DNA of 64,000 nt from contig ML681998.1 of the NCBI GenBank assembly GCA_007922195.1, forward strand, positions 18,348,320-18,412,319, read 5' to 3'. Shown here in pieces: positions 13,336-27,252 of the stretch (its first letter is position 1; every line of letters starts with the position of its first letter). Source of the DNA: Podocnemis expansa. Its lineage: Eukaryota; Chordata; Testudines; Podocnemididae. A model generated the notes under the pieces. The model worked only from the letters and a program-made list of their open reading frames with translations, ran no database searches and was not told the DNA's origin. The position numbers were made by a program, and so were the translations under genes.

Positions 13336-14033
13336 CAGAAAGTGTGTGTTTGCATTGGTACAGATTATATCCACAATAGCCATTTAAAATCTCCATTCTG
13401 AATGAAGTAAAAAATAAATATATTCACTGAAACTATAATCAAATGATATTGGTATAATTGCAAAAGTAAACATGCTTTAAAATTATACACTGCACCTCCT
13501 TAAGTATACACTGCACCTCTTAATATACCTTACTGTACCTATATGTCATTGAAACTACATTTCTTTGCTTTAACTATTTTCTCTTAAAGACTTTGTTTGG
13601 TGACTCATATTTGAGCCCTATATTCATCAAAACAAAGCCTCTAAATCATTGCCACCTATTCCCTATCTTCCTAAACATTTTAGTATTACTGTAATTTATG
13701 GCAAAGGAAATCTTCAGATGTTTCAATGGCACTAAATACATTTTTTTCTGTTCTTTTTAATCTCCCCTCATTTCTCTGCCCTTCTAACTATTAACTGCTA
13801 TCTTCACAGCTCTACCATCCTCTGCTATGCTTTTCCACAGCTTCTCTCTATAGCTCTCTGCTTTTCATGAAAGAAATTATTTCTGACATCATTTTGTTTC
13901 TAAGACAGTAACTTTCATTAAATCTGATGAACTGAGTAGCAAAGAAGCAGCTAGACAGAAAACAGTGATGCAGAGAAAAGGAAAGATTCTTTTTATTACT
14001 TCACTTTTGCCATCCACACAGCTATGGCTGTGC

Positions 14034-14050
14034 ACTCACTCACTCGCTCG

Positions 14051-14086
<36 letters not shown>
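14034..14086. repeat. (CACT)n(CT)n(CA)n compound microsatellite
   Basis: CACT/CGCT units are followed by a CT run and then about ten CA units. Confidence 0.9.
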
Positions 14087-16344
14087 AAACAACATAGTCT
14101 GAGTGCACCTCTCAGCTTATAAATACCTGAGGCTCTAGTCCACACCTACATGAATGTGCATGTGCAAACTCAATTAGCTTATGCTCATCTGGGAAGAGGT
14201 TATGCTATCATGCCTCTTGTGCTGCCTTTTGTGTGTGCTCCTGTGTGTGATACATCTAGAGTTGCCACGCCTCCAGGCATTAAAGATTAATGTCATGTGA
14301 GGAAACCTTCAGGAATATGTCAAATCAAAATTGGCAACCTTAATGATATCCAGACATTCTTTAGATTTCACAGGAATACCCAATTTCAAAATCAAGGCAC
14401 AGGATTGTATATGGAGGAAGGCTGTTGCAATGTCTTAGCTACATGGGAAGCACAGTCTAGCCCAGGAGCACAGCCAAAAGGAAAAAATGGGAACATGAAC
14501 TACAGTTCCCCTCAGGCACTGTGGTGCCATAAACAGATACAGTTCAGTGGCAAACTGATTGAAATGTTTCTTTTAGTTTCAGTTAACAAACCAGAGTGTT
14601 CTGATTCAGGTCAAACCAACCCAGAATCTAATACTTCATTTTGATTTTCCCACCAGAAAGTCTTTTTTTTGACATAAATCAAAGTTTGCCTGCCAAAAAA
14701 TTTAGTTCAGTAAAAACTTCATTTTCTGTCCAAAATTAGTTCAACAGAAGATTCAAAACTAACTGACAAAATTATCCTTAAATATTCTTGCATTGCTGGA
14801 CTGGATGCAAATAGTGCATGGGGGTGGGATTTGTATTGGAAACTAGTTTCCACCTTAAATACCAGATAACTACTCTCACTCTATTATGTAAATCAAATCA
14901 TTACAAAGTTCTGCTTTTTCAGTTATTTGCAGCACACTTCACAAAAAATTCAAGGCATTATAGGTAATATTTTCCAAATAGGAAAATGCCAAACCAGACA
15001 AAAATACTTCTCCATGCAGAAGCTGGACACAACATTTAGATTCTTATCAATAGAATTAAATAGTGTGAAGTCATTAAAAGAACTGCCAGTCTAGAAATAT
15101 CCTGATTCTTCAACAGGTAGGCAACATAGTCCTTAATATAATATTTTCCTTTAGAGTAAAAAACGAAACTGTTCCTTAGTTGTCTTGACATGTTGATGAC
15201 AGCCAGCTATGAATTCATTACAGAATGTAACAGAAGACAGTTTATTCATGACTGCTGAAGTGATGAAACTACACACATCAAGACATTTATTTGATTCCCT
15301 AGTTGTCGGAACAGTTTAAGATACCAGCTGAATGATTCCAATCCCGAGTACATATACACATTCGCACATATTTCATGACACATATAAAAGTTTCCAGCCT
15401 AATCTAAGGTGAGATTCTGAGTACTTTTATAGCTGCAATATGCGCAAAGGGCTATATGTACCCCAATTTAGTCAAGTATGTTTTCAGCCTAGGAATTTGT
15501 ATATTCATATCCATAACTGCATGCAAAGTGTAGGCACACATTTTCAAACTTGTGGTTTACTAAAAATCAGATGATGAATAATTTGCTGCTATTTAAAACT
15601 CACAACAGCATTTTTTAAAATAGCATTTAAAAAAATCCAAGTGCATTTCATCTTATGTGAGAAATCTGGAAGTAACTGAATTCATTCTTTACTATATAGC
15701 AAGAGTTATGAGAGTTTAATGGTAAATGTTAAAGATAAGCAATGATCAGTTTGTTCAATTGAGGACAAGTTTCTTTCTTCTAATGTAATTCTAGCCCAAT
15801 TTAATTACTTTGGTCCTTATCTCATACCAACATTTCAAGAGCAAAAATTCATTCAAAAATATAATTTCAATTCTGTTGCCATTTCACTTACACCTCCATG
15901 TAACCCTTCTGCCAGGGTGGGCTGGCAGAACAAGGGCTGGGTTTTATATCTTTGGGATTCCCTGTAATGCCACCAGCCGGCTCGAGCCCCCACCCAGATT
16001 TCTGGGTAATTCTGCATTATTCCCTGGGCACCCCAAAGGGGTAAGTCTTCCCCACTTGCAAGCACAAGACTGAGAGTAGTAGACAGAACTTTTAATAGTA
16101 GTAAAACAAAATGCAAAAGGCCAAATAACAGAAATCAGCACTAATCTAGAAAAATCAGTATAGAACAAAATTCCCAGCAACTCACAGCGCATAACAGAAT
16201 ATACAAACTTAACGGCAAAAATGGCACTGATCTGGAGAATCAGTGCTAACTAGGCTCCGAACCAACCCTAGGGTACGTAGGGAGTGTCTTTCACGCCAGC
16301 TGTCCGCTGATGCCATCTACTGGTCACTTGCTCCATCCTCTAGA

Positions 16345-16550
16345 ACTGTTCCTTGGCTCCGCCTGCTGTCCACTGGCTCCTCCCACCAGTCACTCGCACC
16401 ACCGAGCTTGCCACTAGCCACTCTCACCATCCGCCAGCTCCACCCTTCAGTCACTCATGCTGCCCAGCTCACCACTGGCCACTCTCACCATCTGCCGGCT
16501 CTGCCGTCTGGTCACTCACATTGCCCACTCTCTCCATCTGCTGCTCCTCT
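16345..16550. repeat. Short minisatellite, about 60-bp unit, roughly three copies
   Basis: Phrases such as CCACT(A/G)GCCACTCTCACCAT, CAGCTCCACC and GTCACTCA recur about every 60 bases with substitutions. The surrounding 15900-16620 sequence may be part of an LTR retroelement, but I cannot identify its ends. The overlapping Pro/Ser/His-rich frames are by-products of the repeat. Confidence 0.55.
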
Positions 16551-17739
16551 TCAATAATTTCAGCTCAGAGAGGCGGAGTTCTCTCTCAGCTTAGAGAGTT
16601 TGCCTTTCTCTAGTCACAGCAGCTCTTGAACATCAAGTAGCATGCAAACACCTACCATCCTTAACATAACAAAGGGGCCTCAAAGAAGCCCAGCCAGATC
16701 TATCATTTAGCAGGGGTGTGAGGGTGAGACAGGAATGTCTCCAGCAGTTTGCTCTAAAAGGACTTAATGCAAAACCCCACCTCTCTCTTCTCTTTTTCAA
16801 GCTGAAATATGCAGTCACCTTTTTTGCAAGCTTCTTTTTAACTAAGGGTAGTTTTTACCCTTTAGCTAATCTAGACAGACTTGAAAAAAACAGAGTAGCA
16901 ATTTACAGAAAGACAGTATTTTATATTTCCCTTCAGGAGAATTACAGAAATTGACAGATTTGTGAGAAGATTAACCCCCAAATACCATTACCCACTATGT
17001 CCTGCACCCAGTATGCTAATACCTAATTGTGCTCTTTTGTACTCATGCTAATACAGAACCCATGGAGATTAGAAGCCCCCCCTTCAGAAGCTGTTAGGTT
17101 CTAAGCCTGCCTTACATTCATATAAAGTTATATATCCTGTCCATCAGTGATTATGCACATACATTTCTTTTCAGTTCATATTATAATAGCTCCTAGAGGC
17201 CACCACAGAGATCAGAGATCAACTATGCTACTGAGAATCAGCAGACAGCATTACTGCAGACGGAGTTGTAAACCTTGTACTTTTTTAGAAAGCAAATGTA
17301 TTCCCAGAGACAACTATTGTATCATAATCTTTAAGAATCACTTTCTTAGGAGTAGCTGTGGCCTACAGATTTTATTTATGCAGAGGACATTACACAGTGC
17401 CAAAATAGTTCAATACAGCATATTATAGGGGCACGACTGAGATGAATGTCAGGAGACTTTGACCTCCAGTAACTTGATTAACAATGAAGTTGGAAGGCAT
17501 TTCTGCAATATTTGTATGCTGAAGGACTGCGTTTCATACCAAATCCTTCATTCTGAAAGACTCCCAATCCTCTGCAGACTGTATGTAGAGAAGCCATTGC
17601 ACCATCAAGAATAAGTTTATAAAACAAGAGTCTGTGGTGCTGAAAATCCATGATCACATTGTAAGGTTTCATTTCAGGCATTTAAATTCTCCGAAGGGTT
17701 ATTACGGACCATAATCATGAACGACTATACGGCTGCAAC
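16551..17739. other. No gene recognised
   Basis: Mixed unique-looking sequence with no domain-bearing frame. It may contain an old LTR-element fragment continuing from 15900-16620. Confidence 0.4.
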
Positions 17740-18150
17740 CAGGACCAGCTCAAGGTGCTGTGGTGCCTGAAGCCAGCTTTTGCTTTTGGGTGGAACCTGG
17801 CCTGCTCTCTGAGCCAGCTCACCCCACCCCCAGGCTGGGAAACTGCTGGCCTGGTGTGCAGTGGGCCAACCCAGAGACCAGGCTCCACTCTCTCGCACCT
17901 CCTCTGGGCTGGCTGTTCCTCCCTAGGGCTGGGGCTGGCCAGCCCAGAGGTGGGGCAAGACAGCAGAGTCCACCCCATGGGCCGGTCTGTTCCACCCCAA
18001 GGAGCAGAGTGGCTCAATCAGGGAGGGGTAGGAGAGCAGGGTCTGGCTTCTCAGCAGGCCCATCCTGCCCCTGGTACAGTACCGCAATGCCCCTAAGGCA
18101 GTGGCACCCTGAGCGTCTGCCTTATTTGCTGATGGGTTGAGCTAGCCCTT
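17740..18150. mobile_element. hAT-like fold-back element, related in style to 10744-11274
   Basis: The left end CAGGACCAGCTCAA pairs with the right end TTGAGCTAGCCCTT. The flanks gctgcaac and gatgcaat agree at 6 of 8 positions, as expected for an old 8-bp target duplication. The GC-rich interior holds an imperfect inverted repeat near 17870-17980 (CTCTGGGCTGGC against GCCAGCCCAGAG). No transposase frame is present, so it would have moved in trans. Confidence 0.45.
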
Positions 18151-18329
18151 GATGCAATGCATCAATGGTAAGCAATGTCCCCTCCTGCCCTCAAATCTGA
18201 AGTGTGGGGACTTTGGTCATGTGGCTCACCATGGAGATAAAGAGGACCAGACAGCAGTGACCAATGATGACTTCAGTAATCTCAAGGCCAATTCTCAATA
18301 ATACATCCCTATTATTGAGTAGACTTTCT

Positions 18330-18460
18330 CCACTTCAGCATTGGACAAAGTGCGACTTTGCCCACGAAAGTTCACGTGATAAATACATTTGTTAGTATTT
18401 AATATGCCACAAGATGACTACTTTGTTTTGCTGAACTAGACTAACATGGTTACCCCCCTT
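18330..18460 (+). repeat. Interspersed repeat family A, copy 2
   Basis: Contains TTTGCCCACGAAAGTTCA, then CATTTGTTAGTATTTAA and TTTGTTTTGCTGAACTAGAC ending at GGTTACCCCCCTT. It matches copy 1 at 11340-11455 in the same orientation. Confidence 0.6.
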
Positions 18461-19029
18461 GGAACTTGTCATCTTATGCTCAACATTCACCACAGTTAAT
18501 TCATATGAAATGCCTCCAGCTTCCTGATGCCTTTTAAAAGTAACTTCCATGTTTCAGATCCAGATATCAGGATCAGAAGTTCACAGGTTTGACAAATCAG
18601 TGGCTCTCAAGCATTATGTCACACAGCAGTTGAGAATCACTCATTTATTAAATCTGTGTACTGATGATCAACTGCTGAACAGCTGAAAGAAACCCTGCGC
18701 TCCTTGCAGTTTCTGCTTTTGGCAGGATGGAGTTTCTCCCTGCAGGAAGGTGACTTGTGGCAGCAGCCTGCTCCTTTCAGTGCCACCAACAAAGGTGACT
18801 TTTTTCAGTGGTGGGGGACATTCCTTTATTGCAGCACCACTGAAAATGCCATTGATAGTGCCTCTTTTTTGTCAAAGTGCCACCGAAAGTGTTGCCAGCC
18901 ATAGCTTCTTACAGTGGGGGTGGTTGACCATGGTCTTGAGCCCCCACGAAAAATGCCAGCAGCAGGTGTTTCCTTCAGCAGAGGGGGGCTTCTGGGTTTC
19001 TCTGTCATGCACTTACCCCAGTCAATATG

Positions 19030-20130
19030 TAGAATCTTGAATTAACTGAAGGAGTATGTCAGTCACGACAGTACCTTATGGGACCTTACTCAGAGAAGCT
19101 CAATGAATAGAATCAAAGGTTGCCTTTAGATCTACACATGCTTCTGTCACATGACAAGCGAATTTGCAATAGATTTCAAATAAAAGATGAAAAGCCTGGA
19201 TAGCGTCCACTGCAGATTACCCAGAAGTGACACCCAATTGCTCTGGGATATAGCATTTCACAAAGAGTGGCTTTAGCTTGGTGATCAGAACATGCGTATA
19301 CACTTTCCCAAGTACAGAAAAGAGTTCTTGGCCTGTAGCTGCTGCACTCTGTATGTGGGCCTTTCCCCTTATAAAATAAAATAATGTTCCCTTTCTTCTG
19401 GTGCCTTCCCAGAAGTTCAAGCCTAGATAAAGAGCTGGTGTAGCACTACATTTATGGGTTTTATAGCACAGCTGAGAAATTTGGGTGATATGCCATTGGG
19501 TCCAGCAACATTCCTGCTTCACAGTTTATGGCAAAGTGAACCTCTGCCAATGTAGGCATGTTTAAACAGGTCTCAGGGTCAGGGCCTGCACCTACTAATA
19601 ATGCATCCAGATCAGGGCATGAAGTTGCTTTGGGATGTTTATAGCTGCAGTCTAATAATATTCTTTCCAACTTTGCAGGACTTCTTGAGTTGGGCATGTT
19701 TTACCATCAGTCATATTTATTGGCATAAACCCCACATAAAGTCTAGCTTTTGACTGAAGTGATTGAATAGCTCTGAATGCAGGTTTTTATTTATTAGGCA
19801 TTATTCCCTCTTCTACCAATTGCTCAAAATAAGCTTCACAATCCAGTTTTGCTTTCACCTGAAAAAATGCCTTATAAACATTTATGTTCAGCAGCAGCAC
19901 GGCACTATTTGGCCTCATATTTCTTTTGCAGAATTTGAAACATCTCATCAGACACTCTCCTTAGGTATCAATTTTAGCATGGCAGTTTTGGAATGTCATC
20001 TACAGCTTCTCAGGTGACTGTGCTTATGGCTGTCCAAGCAGATTTGACATCATCTGGGGAAGCACCTAGTGCATCAAATTTGCTTTGGACTGTAACTGAG
20101 TATTTGTGCTGAATTTTCAAAGATGCATTG
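19030..20130 (-). pseudogene. LINE reverse transcriptase relic
   Basis: On the minus strand, upstream sequence KFDALGASPDDVKSAWTAIS resembles the linker before a LINE RT. It is followed by PTLAEVHFAINCEAG (the P...EV..AI start of many non-LTR RTs), then LFSVLGKVYTHVLITKLKPL (the LLSV.GKV...L..RL block) and CVDLKATFDSIH (the A.vDLK.AFDSV catalytic block). At least two frames and several stops separate these blocks, so it is dead. I cannot assign a LINE clade. The YADD-containing 3' half is not visible. Confidence 0.65.
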
Positions 20131-23100
20131 TGTTGTGTGTGCCATATGAGGCACTCTTGTGTTAAAGTCAGGGCATCATTACCATTTTAGCAACAAGGAG
20201 ATGATACTTAGAATTCGTCAGGGCTTCTGCACCTCAGTACACCTGATGTGACCTTATTGTATGACAATTCCAGACCAGTGTACGGTCCAGTTTCTTCCTC
20301 ATCTGGCTGTTGTTGGATATTCAGGTTTCCCAATCTCTGTCTAAGCCCCTGAACTAACGGGGCAACCTTGCCATTGAAGAAGGGGATCTCAAGAGACCCA
20401 GCTAGCTGAGGAGTCTAGAGTCTCTGGCATCCCTGGCCTGGGGATCATCAGCTTGAGGTTGTGGGGGGAGCTTCGTTAGGCTGCAGGCCCTGGGAGCCCA
20501 GCTGAGCATTTCTGAACTACCTATGTCGCAAGGAACTTGGAAACCCTGAGAACTCCAGTCCAAATCAGGGCTCTCGGAGCTTCCAAGCACCCAGATGTGG
20601 AACCAGGAGCTGAGTCCTGGTTCCAGGCATATCTCCCAGGACTTTCATGCTGCAGGGTCCATAGCATGAGGCCTGGAAGCCAGAGAATTGTGGGACTGCT
20701 GTAGAGGAATGGACCTTAGAAAATGAGAGTCTCTGCCCTTAGGATACCTTGAGAATGGGGCTGCCCCAGAGCCCCAGACCTTGGAACAGGAGGCCCCCAG
20801 GCATCCTGGTGAGGTGGCAGGTTTCTGATGGAACCCTGCCTATGCTTACCAAAAGTTCAACAAACACGAGCTGTTTCTGTAAAACATTTCAGGTTCTGGG
20901 CAATGGCATTTTGTTAGCAAAAATTCTTACCAGCTCCACTAGTAAGGCACTATTTATCAGAAGCACTAGAGACTCAGAAGTCACTTTCATCAGCCACTCA
21001 CTGTAGAGTGCCCATTGTAACAGCAGTGTTAAGTGTTCTGCAGAGCATTTTGTAAGAGCTACACAGAAGCAAGCCAGTAATTCCGCTTAAAACAGTTTTG
21101 CTGATAATACAATAGCTTGCAGTAAGTGTACCGTACCATCCTGTGATAACCTTAAATAAAGATTAAATAACTTGTGTCAACTCTGTCCCTCGGCATAGAA
21201 GAAACAGGCAAGAGTTGCTGAAGCAAAACTTATCACCACTGGGCAGGAGTCAGGGCTAAAAAGCTTCTGCCTTACAACACCAACCTCAGTATGTTTAGCA
21301 TAGCACCATTTCCTTAACCCCTAACAGGCCCGTCTGTAAAACAGTTAAGTTACAAAAAAGTGCACTCAGCAAAAGCTCCCCAACAGACTTGACACCATTA
21401 CACTTTATTTGTTCCTGAAGTCTCTTGAGTAAGTTATGCAGCCATTATTTACACTAAGATGTCTCTGAAAGCTTTTAGAAAATCAGAGAAAAAATGATTT
21501 ATTTCCAACTTCCTATACATTCACACTGTTCAATAGATGACAGAGATCTTAAACACATTATATGGAACTGCATACAAAAAAGCAATCATAAATGAAAAAG
21601 GTTACAAAGTCAAGCATGCAGAAGTTAGGAAATCCAAGAAATAATAGTGCTCATGCCACTTTAACTAGCCACCTCTCAACATAGGCATTCTGATAGTCTA
21701 CTTACATGATCACATGTCACAGGATCCCTGCCTTATTCAGAGCAGAAAATGGGTAGTGCTCAGGGAATGAGAGGGCAATTTGTTTGTAGGACTCCTATCT
21801 TATTTGTTACACAAGATGAGTAACAAGAATTTCAGGAAGAGAAAACATGATCTCCTGGGTGAGGCTACTGAATACTACCCTGAAGAATTGGCCACTATCC
21901 CTGCTTCTGGCACTGAGTTTGCACATGCTGCTGGACTAATCACTTAGGTCAAACTCCTTACAGCTGGCCACTAGTGCTGTGTTCCTCATTTTCTATCTGT
22001 TCATTTAGAAACACTCAGGGCCTGATTTGTAGACATGCCCAGCACTCACAAAGGCAAATGAAGTCAGTGCAGCAGGCTGTGCCTTGAATATAAAAATGCC
22101 AGGCAGCAGGAAAAATCTGGCCATGGGGACTATGTTTGGGTGCCCAACATTAGGGGACAATGTCTATATTGGCCTTAATCTCTGTCTCCAGACCACATCA
22201 ATAAAATAGGATAATGCTATTATATCTCACAAGGTTTTAGTTTAGATAAAATCATTAATGTCCATGATGCATTCACACACTACAGTTAGCACTGCCCACT
22301 CTGATGGGGTAGTCATCCTTTGCCATCCCCAAAAGGGGTTCCGGTGTCTCAGAACACACTAATTAACTTGGCAGGGTGACTCTGGGGAGAGAAGTAGGAC
22401 TTCTCAGGCTAAAACTTAGAGACAGAGCCCACTGGGCTAGAATAGCTTGGGTTTGCATAAAGCCAGGAAATGAAAGCAGAAGAGACTGAAGTGTGGTGAT
22501 TTGCAGTCAGTCATTCTCTAGTGAGAAAAGATGAAGGAAACCCAGGAAAGAAGCAAAAGCCCTGGTATCCTGACCTGAGGAAACCATTTATCCAGTAGTA
22601 TGATGAAGAAGAAAGCCTGTGGTAGACAGAGTAGGAAGAAGCCCAGGGAAATAGCAGCAAGGGTTGAGATGGTGCATATGTTGGCTGCTAATTATAAGGT
22701 CCCTGGCAAAGAACCTAGAGGAGCTGGTGGGCCCAGTATTCCTCTCAGCCACTTGGAAAGTGTCACAGTCTTGGTTTGGAAGACTCCCCAGAATGGCATC
22801 TGGACAGCAGCTCTGGAAAACCACTGTGTCGTGACTTGGCTGGAGGGCCAAGTCATGTGACTCTTAGAAATCAAGAGTTGTGTCATGAGCTGAGAGAAGG
22901 AAGGGGTATCAGATGAGGCAGGGGTAATCCCTTCAAGCAGCCAGGAGCAGGTGGTATAGTGGGGAATGCACCCTGTGACAACCATGATGAGAAAAGCCCA
23001 TAAGGTAATTCATAATTCCCTATTCAGTGCAATGTTTGGGTGGGATGCAGTTACAGGCATGGGGGCACATCTCAAATGACTGGAACACTGAACAATTTCC

Positions 23101-26100
23101 TATTTAATGAGCATATGACAGACTTTGTGTTTTCAGGGTTTTTTAATTCTTTTAAAAAGCAAACTCAACCCCTCCCAGAAATGTCAACACCTGGAACCAT
23201 GTTGACTTTACTAGGGGTCATCAGTAGAGGTGGAAACTTTAGAATGAGGGCACAGACCTCCACCACTTGCTAATTGATAGTTATTCTCTGTGGGGACTAG
23301 TTAACAGAGGCAGATGAAAGATGCTTTAGCAAAATTTCTCCCAGCTATTTACTGACAGCAGAGGAATGTTCAAAGTATTCCAGGTTCTGGAAGGGAATGT
23401 ACTGTAGCAGTTATGGATCCTTCTGCTCTCTCCTTCCAACCTATCCTTATCTCCTTCTGTCTCTATCCCCCCACATGCTGCCTGTCCCTCGCCTCACCTT
23501 TTTCCCACTGGCTCAGTCTGCAACACCTAGGTTGCCCCATTTATCTCAGCATCTCTGCCCTTTTACTCCTACCCACCAGGCCACATATCCTAATTGCCCC
23601 ATCTATCCCAGCTTGCCCCTGTCCTGCTTTCTTGTACTTATCAATCTACATTTGAGAAAGCCAGGCTACATTCTCCGCCCACCCATCCCACTGCCTAGGT
23701 GCAAGCCAAAGGAACAATGAGCACACGGAAGAGATGGTCTTCTGATCTCAGTTCTGCTGCCTAATGCCACAGCAACCCTTGGCTGCCAAGAGCAGCAATG
23801 GTATGAGAAAGTCCTGTTTGTAGAGTTTTAAGGGAGATTATAATCCAATAAGGAGGACAGCATATTCAGAGCTGTGTAAGAAGTCTTTATTGAAAGAGAA
23901 CTGAGAGAGACAGAGGAGACAGACAGGTTTTCCTAGCACCTAAACGACTCTCCCATTTATCACTATGGCAACCCCAATGACCCTAGGTATTCCAAAACAC
24001 CACACCTTTCAGCCCCTACATCCCTAAAATGAAGCATGCTCAGTACAGATGATAATCTGCTGGGTTCTTCCATGCTTCTCCTGAGACTGTGCCAACAGAT
24101 TTTCAGAGGCTTCCAACTCTGGATGGATAACAAAAGATATTTCAGAAACCAGGGTCTTAACACATAACACCCACTATTTTAACTATAGGTGTCAAATTGA
24201 TACTGGAGGAATTTCATGTTAAATACAAAATTGTGATGTATATACTTTTCTGGAGTATACAGATTGTTTTGAAAATCAATTTAATATCAAAGAAACACAT
24301 TAAATGGTGTTGACTATATTTTTTTATTTTACTGATGAGTCAGGTTTAACAGTAAACTAATAATGGTTAGTACAGCACACTGAAGAGGAAACACGCTATA
24401 TAAGTTCTAAGTATTATTATTATTATTTTTATTATTAGATTTTAATGACCAAGCTTGCAAATCTAACTTCCAAAACAGCTCTCACAAAATGTGCATAGAG
24501 CATCTTTGCATCTGTAAAACCCATATTTCTAAGTGCAAAAGGAACACTTGTGTGAAATTATCAATTTCTTGCATGTAACTTCAGGTTTTGCGGATATGGT
24601 GCAGTAAGTGAGCAAATTTTGCAGTCAATTTCCTTCATCAATTTGACCAAAAATATTTACTAGACTTTTTACCTTTCTTCAAATTTTCTACTTGGTAGCA
24701 CATGACTGATTTTATATTGCATCATTTTTGGACTCTGTCCCCTTGTTGCAAATGGAGCACATTTTGTGGTGCACTTAATTAGCAAGAAGAACAAAGCATG
24801 TATTTCAGAACTTCAGGACAATGGTCTCCAAATCATGCTATGTTGGTATGGTTGGTAAAGTTACTGTAGCTGAAGTTTAAAATATCTTCCTCAAGCAAGA
24901 ATTTTGTAATATACCTGAAGAAAATCTTGCTTGGATCATACATGAGATTTAGAATTTAGAATCAGTGCTAGCTGAAAAAGATAATAAGGCACAGTATCTT
25001 ACTCAATAATGCCTATTTAACCACCTACTTAACAAAATCATATTCTTGTTTTGCAAGGCAATGATTAATAGCTCTTAGAAATAGATATCAGACACCATGA
25101 TGATGACCACACTAGAAATACATAGATTAAAATAATTGGAATTACATGCATAGATACCTGTACACAGAAGTGAGACTATCTGGTTAAGAAGCGATGTGGG
25201 CTTCAAACCAACCAAGAACCTGAGCACATACTTAATTTTAAGCATCTGTGCAGTGCAATTGGCTTCAAAAGACCAATCATATTCTTGAACTTAAAGATGT
25301 ATTTAACTGACTTCCTAGGACCCTAGAGATGATGGACAATCTTGTGCTTAAGGCACTGGACAGGGACACTGGAAATGTGGATACCATCTGCAGATCTGCC
25401 ATGTACTTGCCGTGTGACCTTGGTCATGTCATTATGCTCTCTATGTCTTAGTCCCTCGTGGCTGAAATGGAGGTACTAATACTTCTTTTCTCCCACCTTT
25501 TGCCAATCTTGGCTGCGTAGACTATAAGCTCTGGAGCATCTCTCTCAATGTGATTGTGTTCAGTGTGCTACAACGCGGTCTCGTTCTCAGTTGCAAGTCC
25601 CAGATACACTGTAATACAGATATACAATAATAAATCAAATCGGTCAGCTGATAGAAGCATCTTCTCAACAAGGTATTGCTGGTTGGGTGAAGGATGAATC
25701 ATGAGTGCATGCAGGGCTGTGACTTTCCCATTATTGTGTAGTTGTGACCATCCTTCATCAGTGGGGTTCAGAATGTCAGGGTACATCTGGGCCCCCAGCT
25801 AGTCAGAGATCCCAGATGATGTCATTGGGCACAAGGTCCTTTTCCTCCTCCTGTTCCTTCTCCCCTACCCCTGTTCATGCTTGATGCAACTGTTGCAGTC
25901 TTTTATCACAGGTATGGACTTCACCACAATCTAGCCCCAACTGCTGAGTATGACTGTGATAAGGCGTGTATTTTTCAGGACCTTGCTACCTGAAAGGTTC
26001 CCTCACTACTTCTGCATCACCATAGCAGTGGAAAACAAAAGAGGCACATTGCTAAGAATTCATAAATTTACACATCTGTAGCTGAAGAAAACCATTCTCA

Positions 26101-27203
26101 GGTCTGCTATTCATTTCTGCTGTGGATCCAATAGTGCCTGAGTTTGTTAACTGTCAGGGCATCTTGCAAAGCCAATCTGTTCATTCTGGCTTTTTTGCAT
26201 TAGCTGGGGTGGGTGTTTTATTTTTAAGGTTGGCAATGGATTGGAGATGTGACCCTTCTGTCTGTGTATTTATTATGGCAGGCAGATGTATTTTCAGGAG
26301 TATTCTTTTTTGTTGCTGGCAACGTGATAATATTTGCTTAATTTTGTTTTATTAATGTAAATACAGCCAATGGCTGAGGCTTATGCAATAGTTGCATGCT
26401 TCTGTAAATCAAACTGCAATATAAATAAAATGAATCGGATCTGGAAAAGAGCAAATTAGTTTTATTAATTTGCATAAGGGGAGTGAGCCCAACTACATCC
26501 ACAGTTTTCAACCGCAGGGTTACAAGAAACGAGTCAGTAAGCACTTTTCATTCTCATATGGCAGAAAGGGATGCTGTTTAAAGTATCAAACAGAGGTGGA
26601 GACCAGGCAAGGATACAAGCTTCCTGCTCTATAACGCAGCCATATCTTGTGGTCTATAGATCACATGTTCTTCCACAAAGCATTTCAAAAAGAAACTGAA
26701 GTGTTCACAATACTCTGTATGTTACGGCCTACTGTTAAAGGCTGAGCCTTACCCTGGTCTAAGCCTGTTGAGAGAGTAGCTTCAATTCAATTTGCAGAAA
26801 AATCTATCCTATTGGCAGCTCTGCCTCAACACGCAGTACTTTAAAGACTTTGACGCACTGTTTAATAGATTTTTGACTGGCTATAGTGGAAATCAATTTT
26901 TCAAACAGATTTCTTCTGAGAAATAAACATAGCTCATTAGAGGAGCTTCTACCGGATATTTATTTATACAAGCAGTGGCCTGAGATGTAAGAATGAATGC
27001 AACATGATTTAATCCTAGGACATTGCATACATTTGTAAGGAAATCTGAACTACCTACCAGTAATCAGTAAATGACCATTCTGAAGAGAAATTTTACACAT
27101 ATATGATGGAGAACCTCTGGCACCTCTAACTTGGAATTATTTCCTCAAATTGTTCCAAAACCTCAAGAGAAAACATAAAAAGTAAAGGTCAAGAGAAGAA
27201 GGG
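20131..27203. other. No gene recognised
   Basis: About 7 kb of unique-looking AT-rich DNA. An ATT microsatellite lies at about 24411-24436. The segment 23860-24170 could be a decayed LTR-like repeat but I cannot define ends. Nothing with a recognisable protein domain was seen. Confidence 0.5.
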
Positions 27204-27252
27204 CTTTTAAATAAATAAATAAATAAAAATAATAACAATAATAATAATAAAA
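27204..27252. repeat. (AAAT)n(AAT)n microsatellite
   Basis: AAAT units grade into AAT units. An uninterrupted run of 13 G follows later at 27721-27733. Confidence 0.85.

Larger units (their letters stand above)
11456..15900. other. No gene recognised apart from microsatellites
   Basis: AT-rich DNA with two microsatellites listed separately. Open frames are short and unconvincing. No transposon ends or domains were recognised. Confidence 0.5.

Noticed and set aside
16243..16613. Pro/Ser/His-rich frames
   Set aside because: They are a by-product of the 60-bp tandem repeat.
18599..18645. Tiny hAT-like fold-back (CAGTGGCTCTCAA ... TTGAGAATCACT)
   Set aside because: Only about 47 bp and without a clear 8-bp duplication; could be chance or a deletion remnant.
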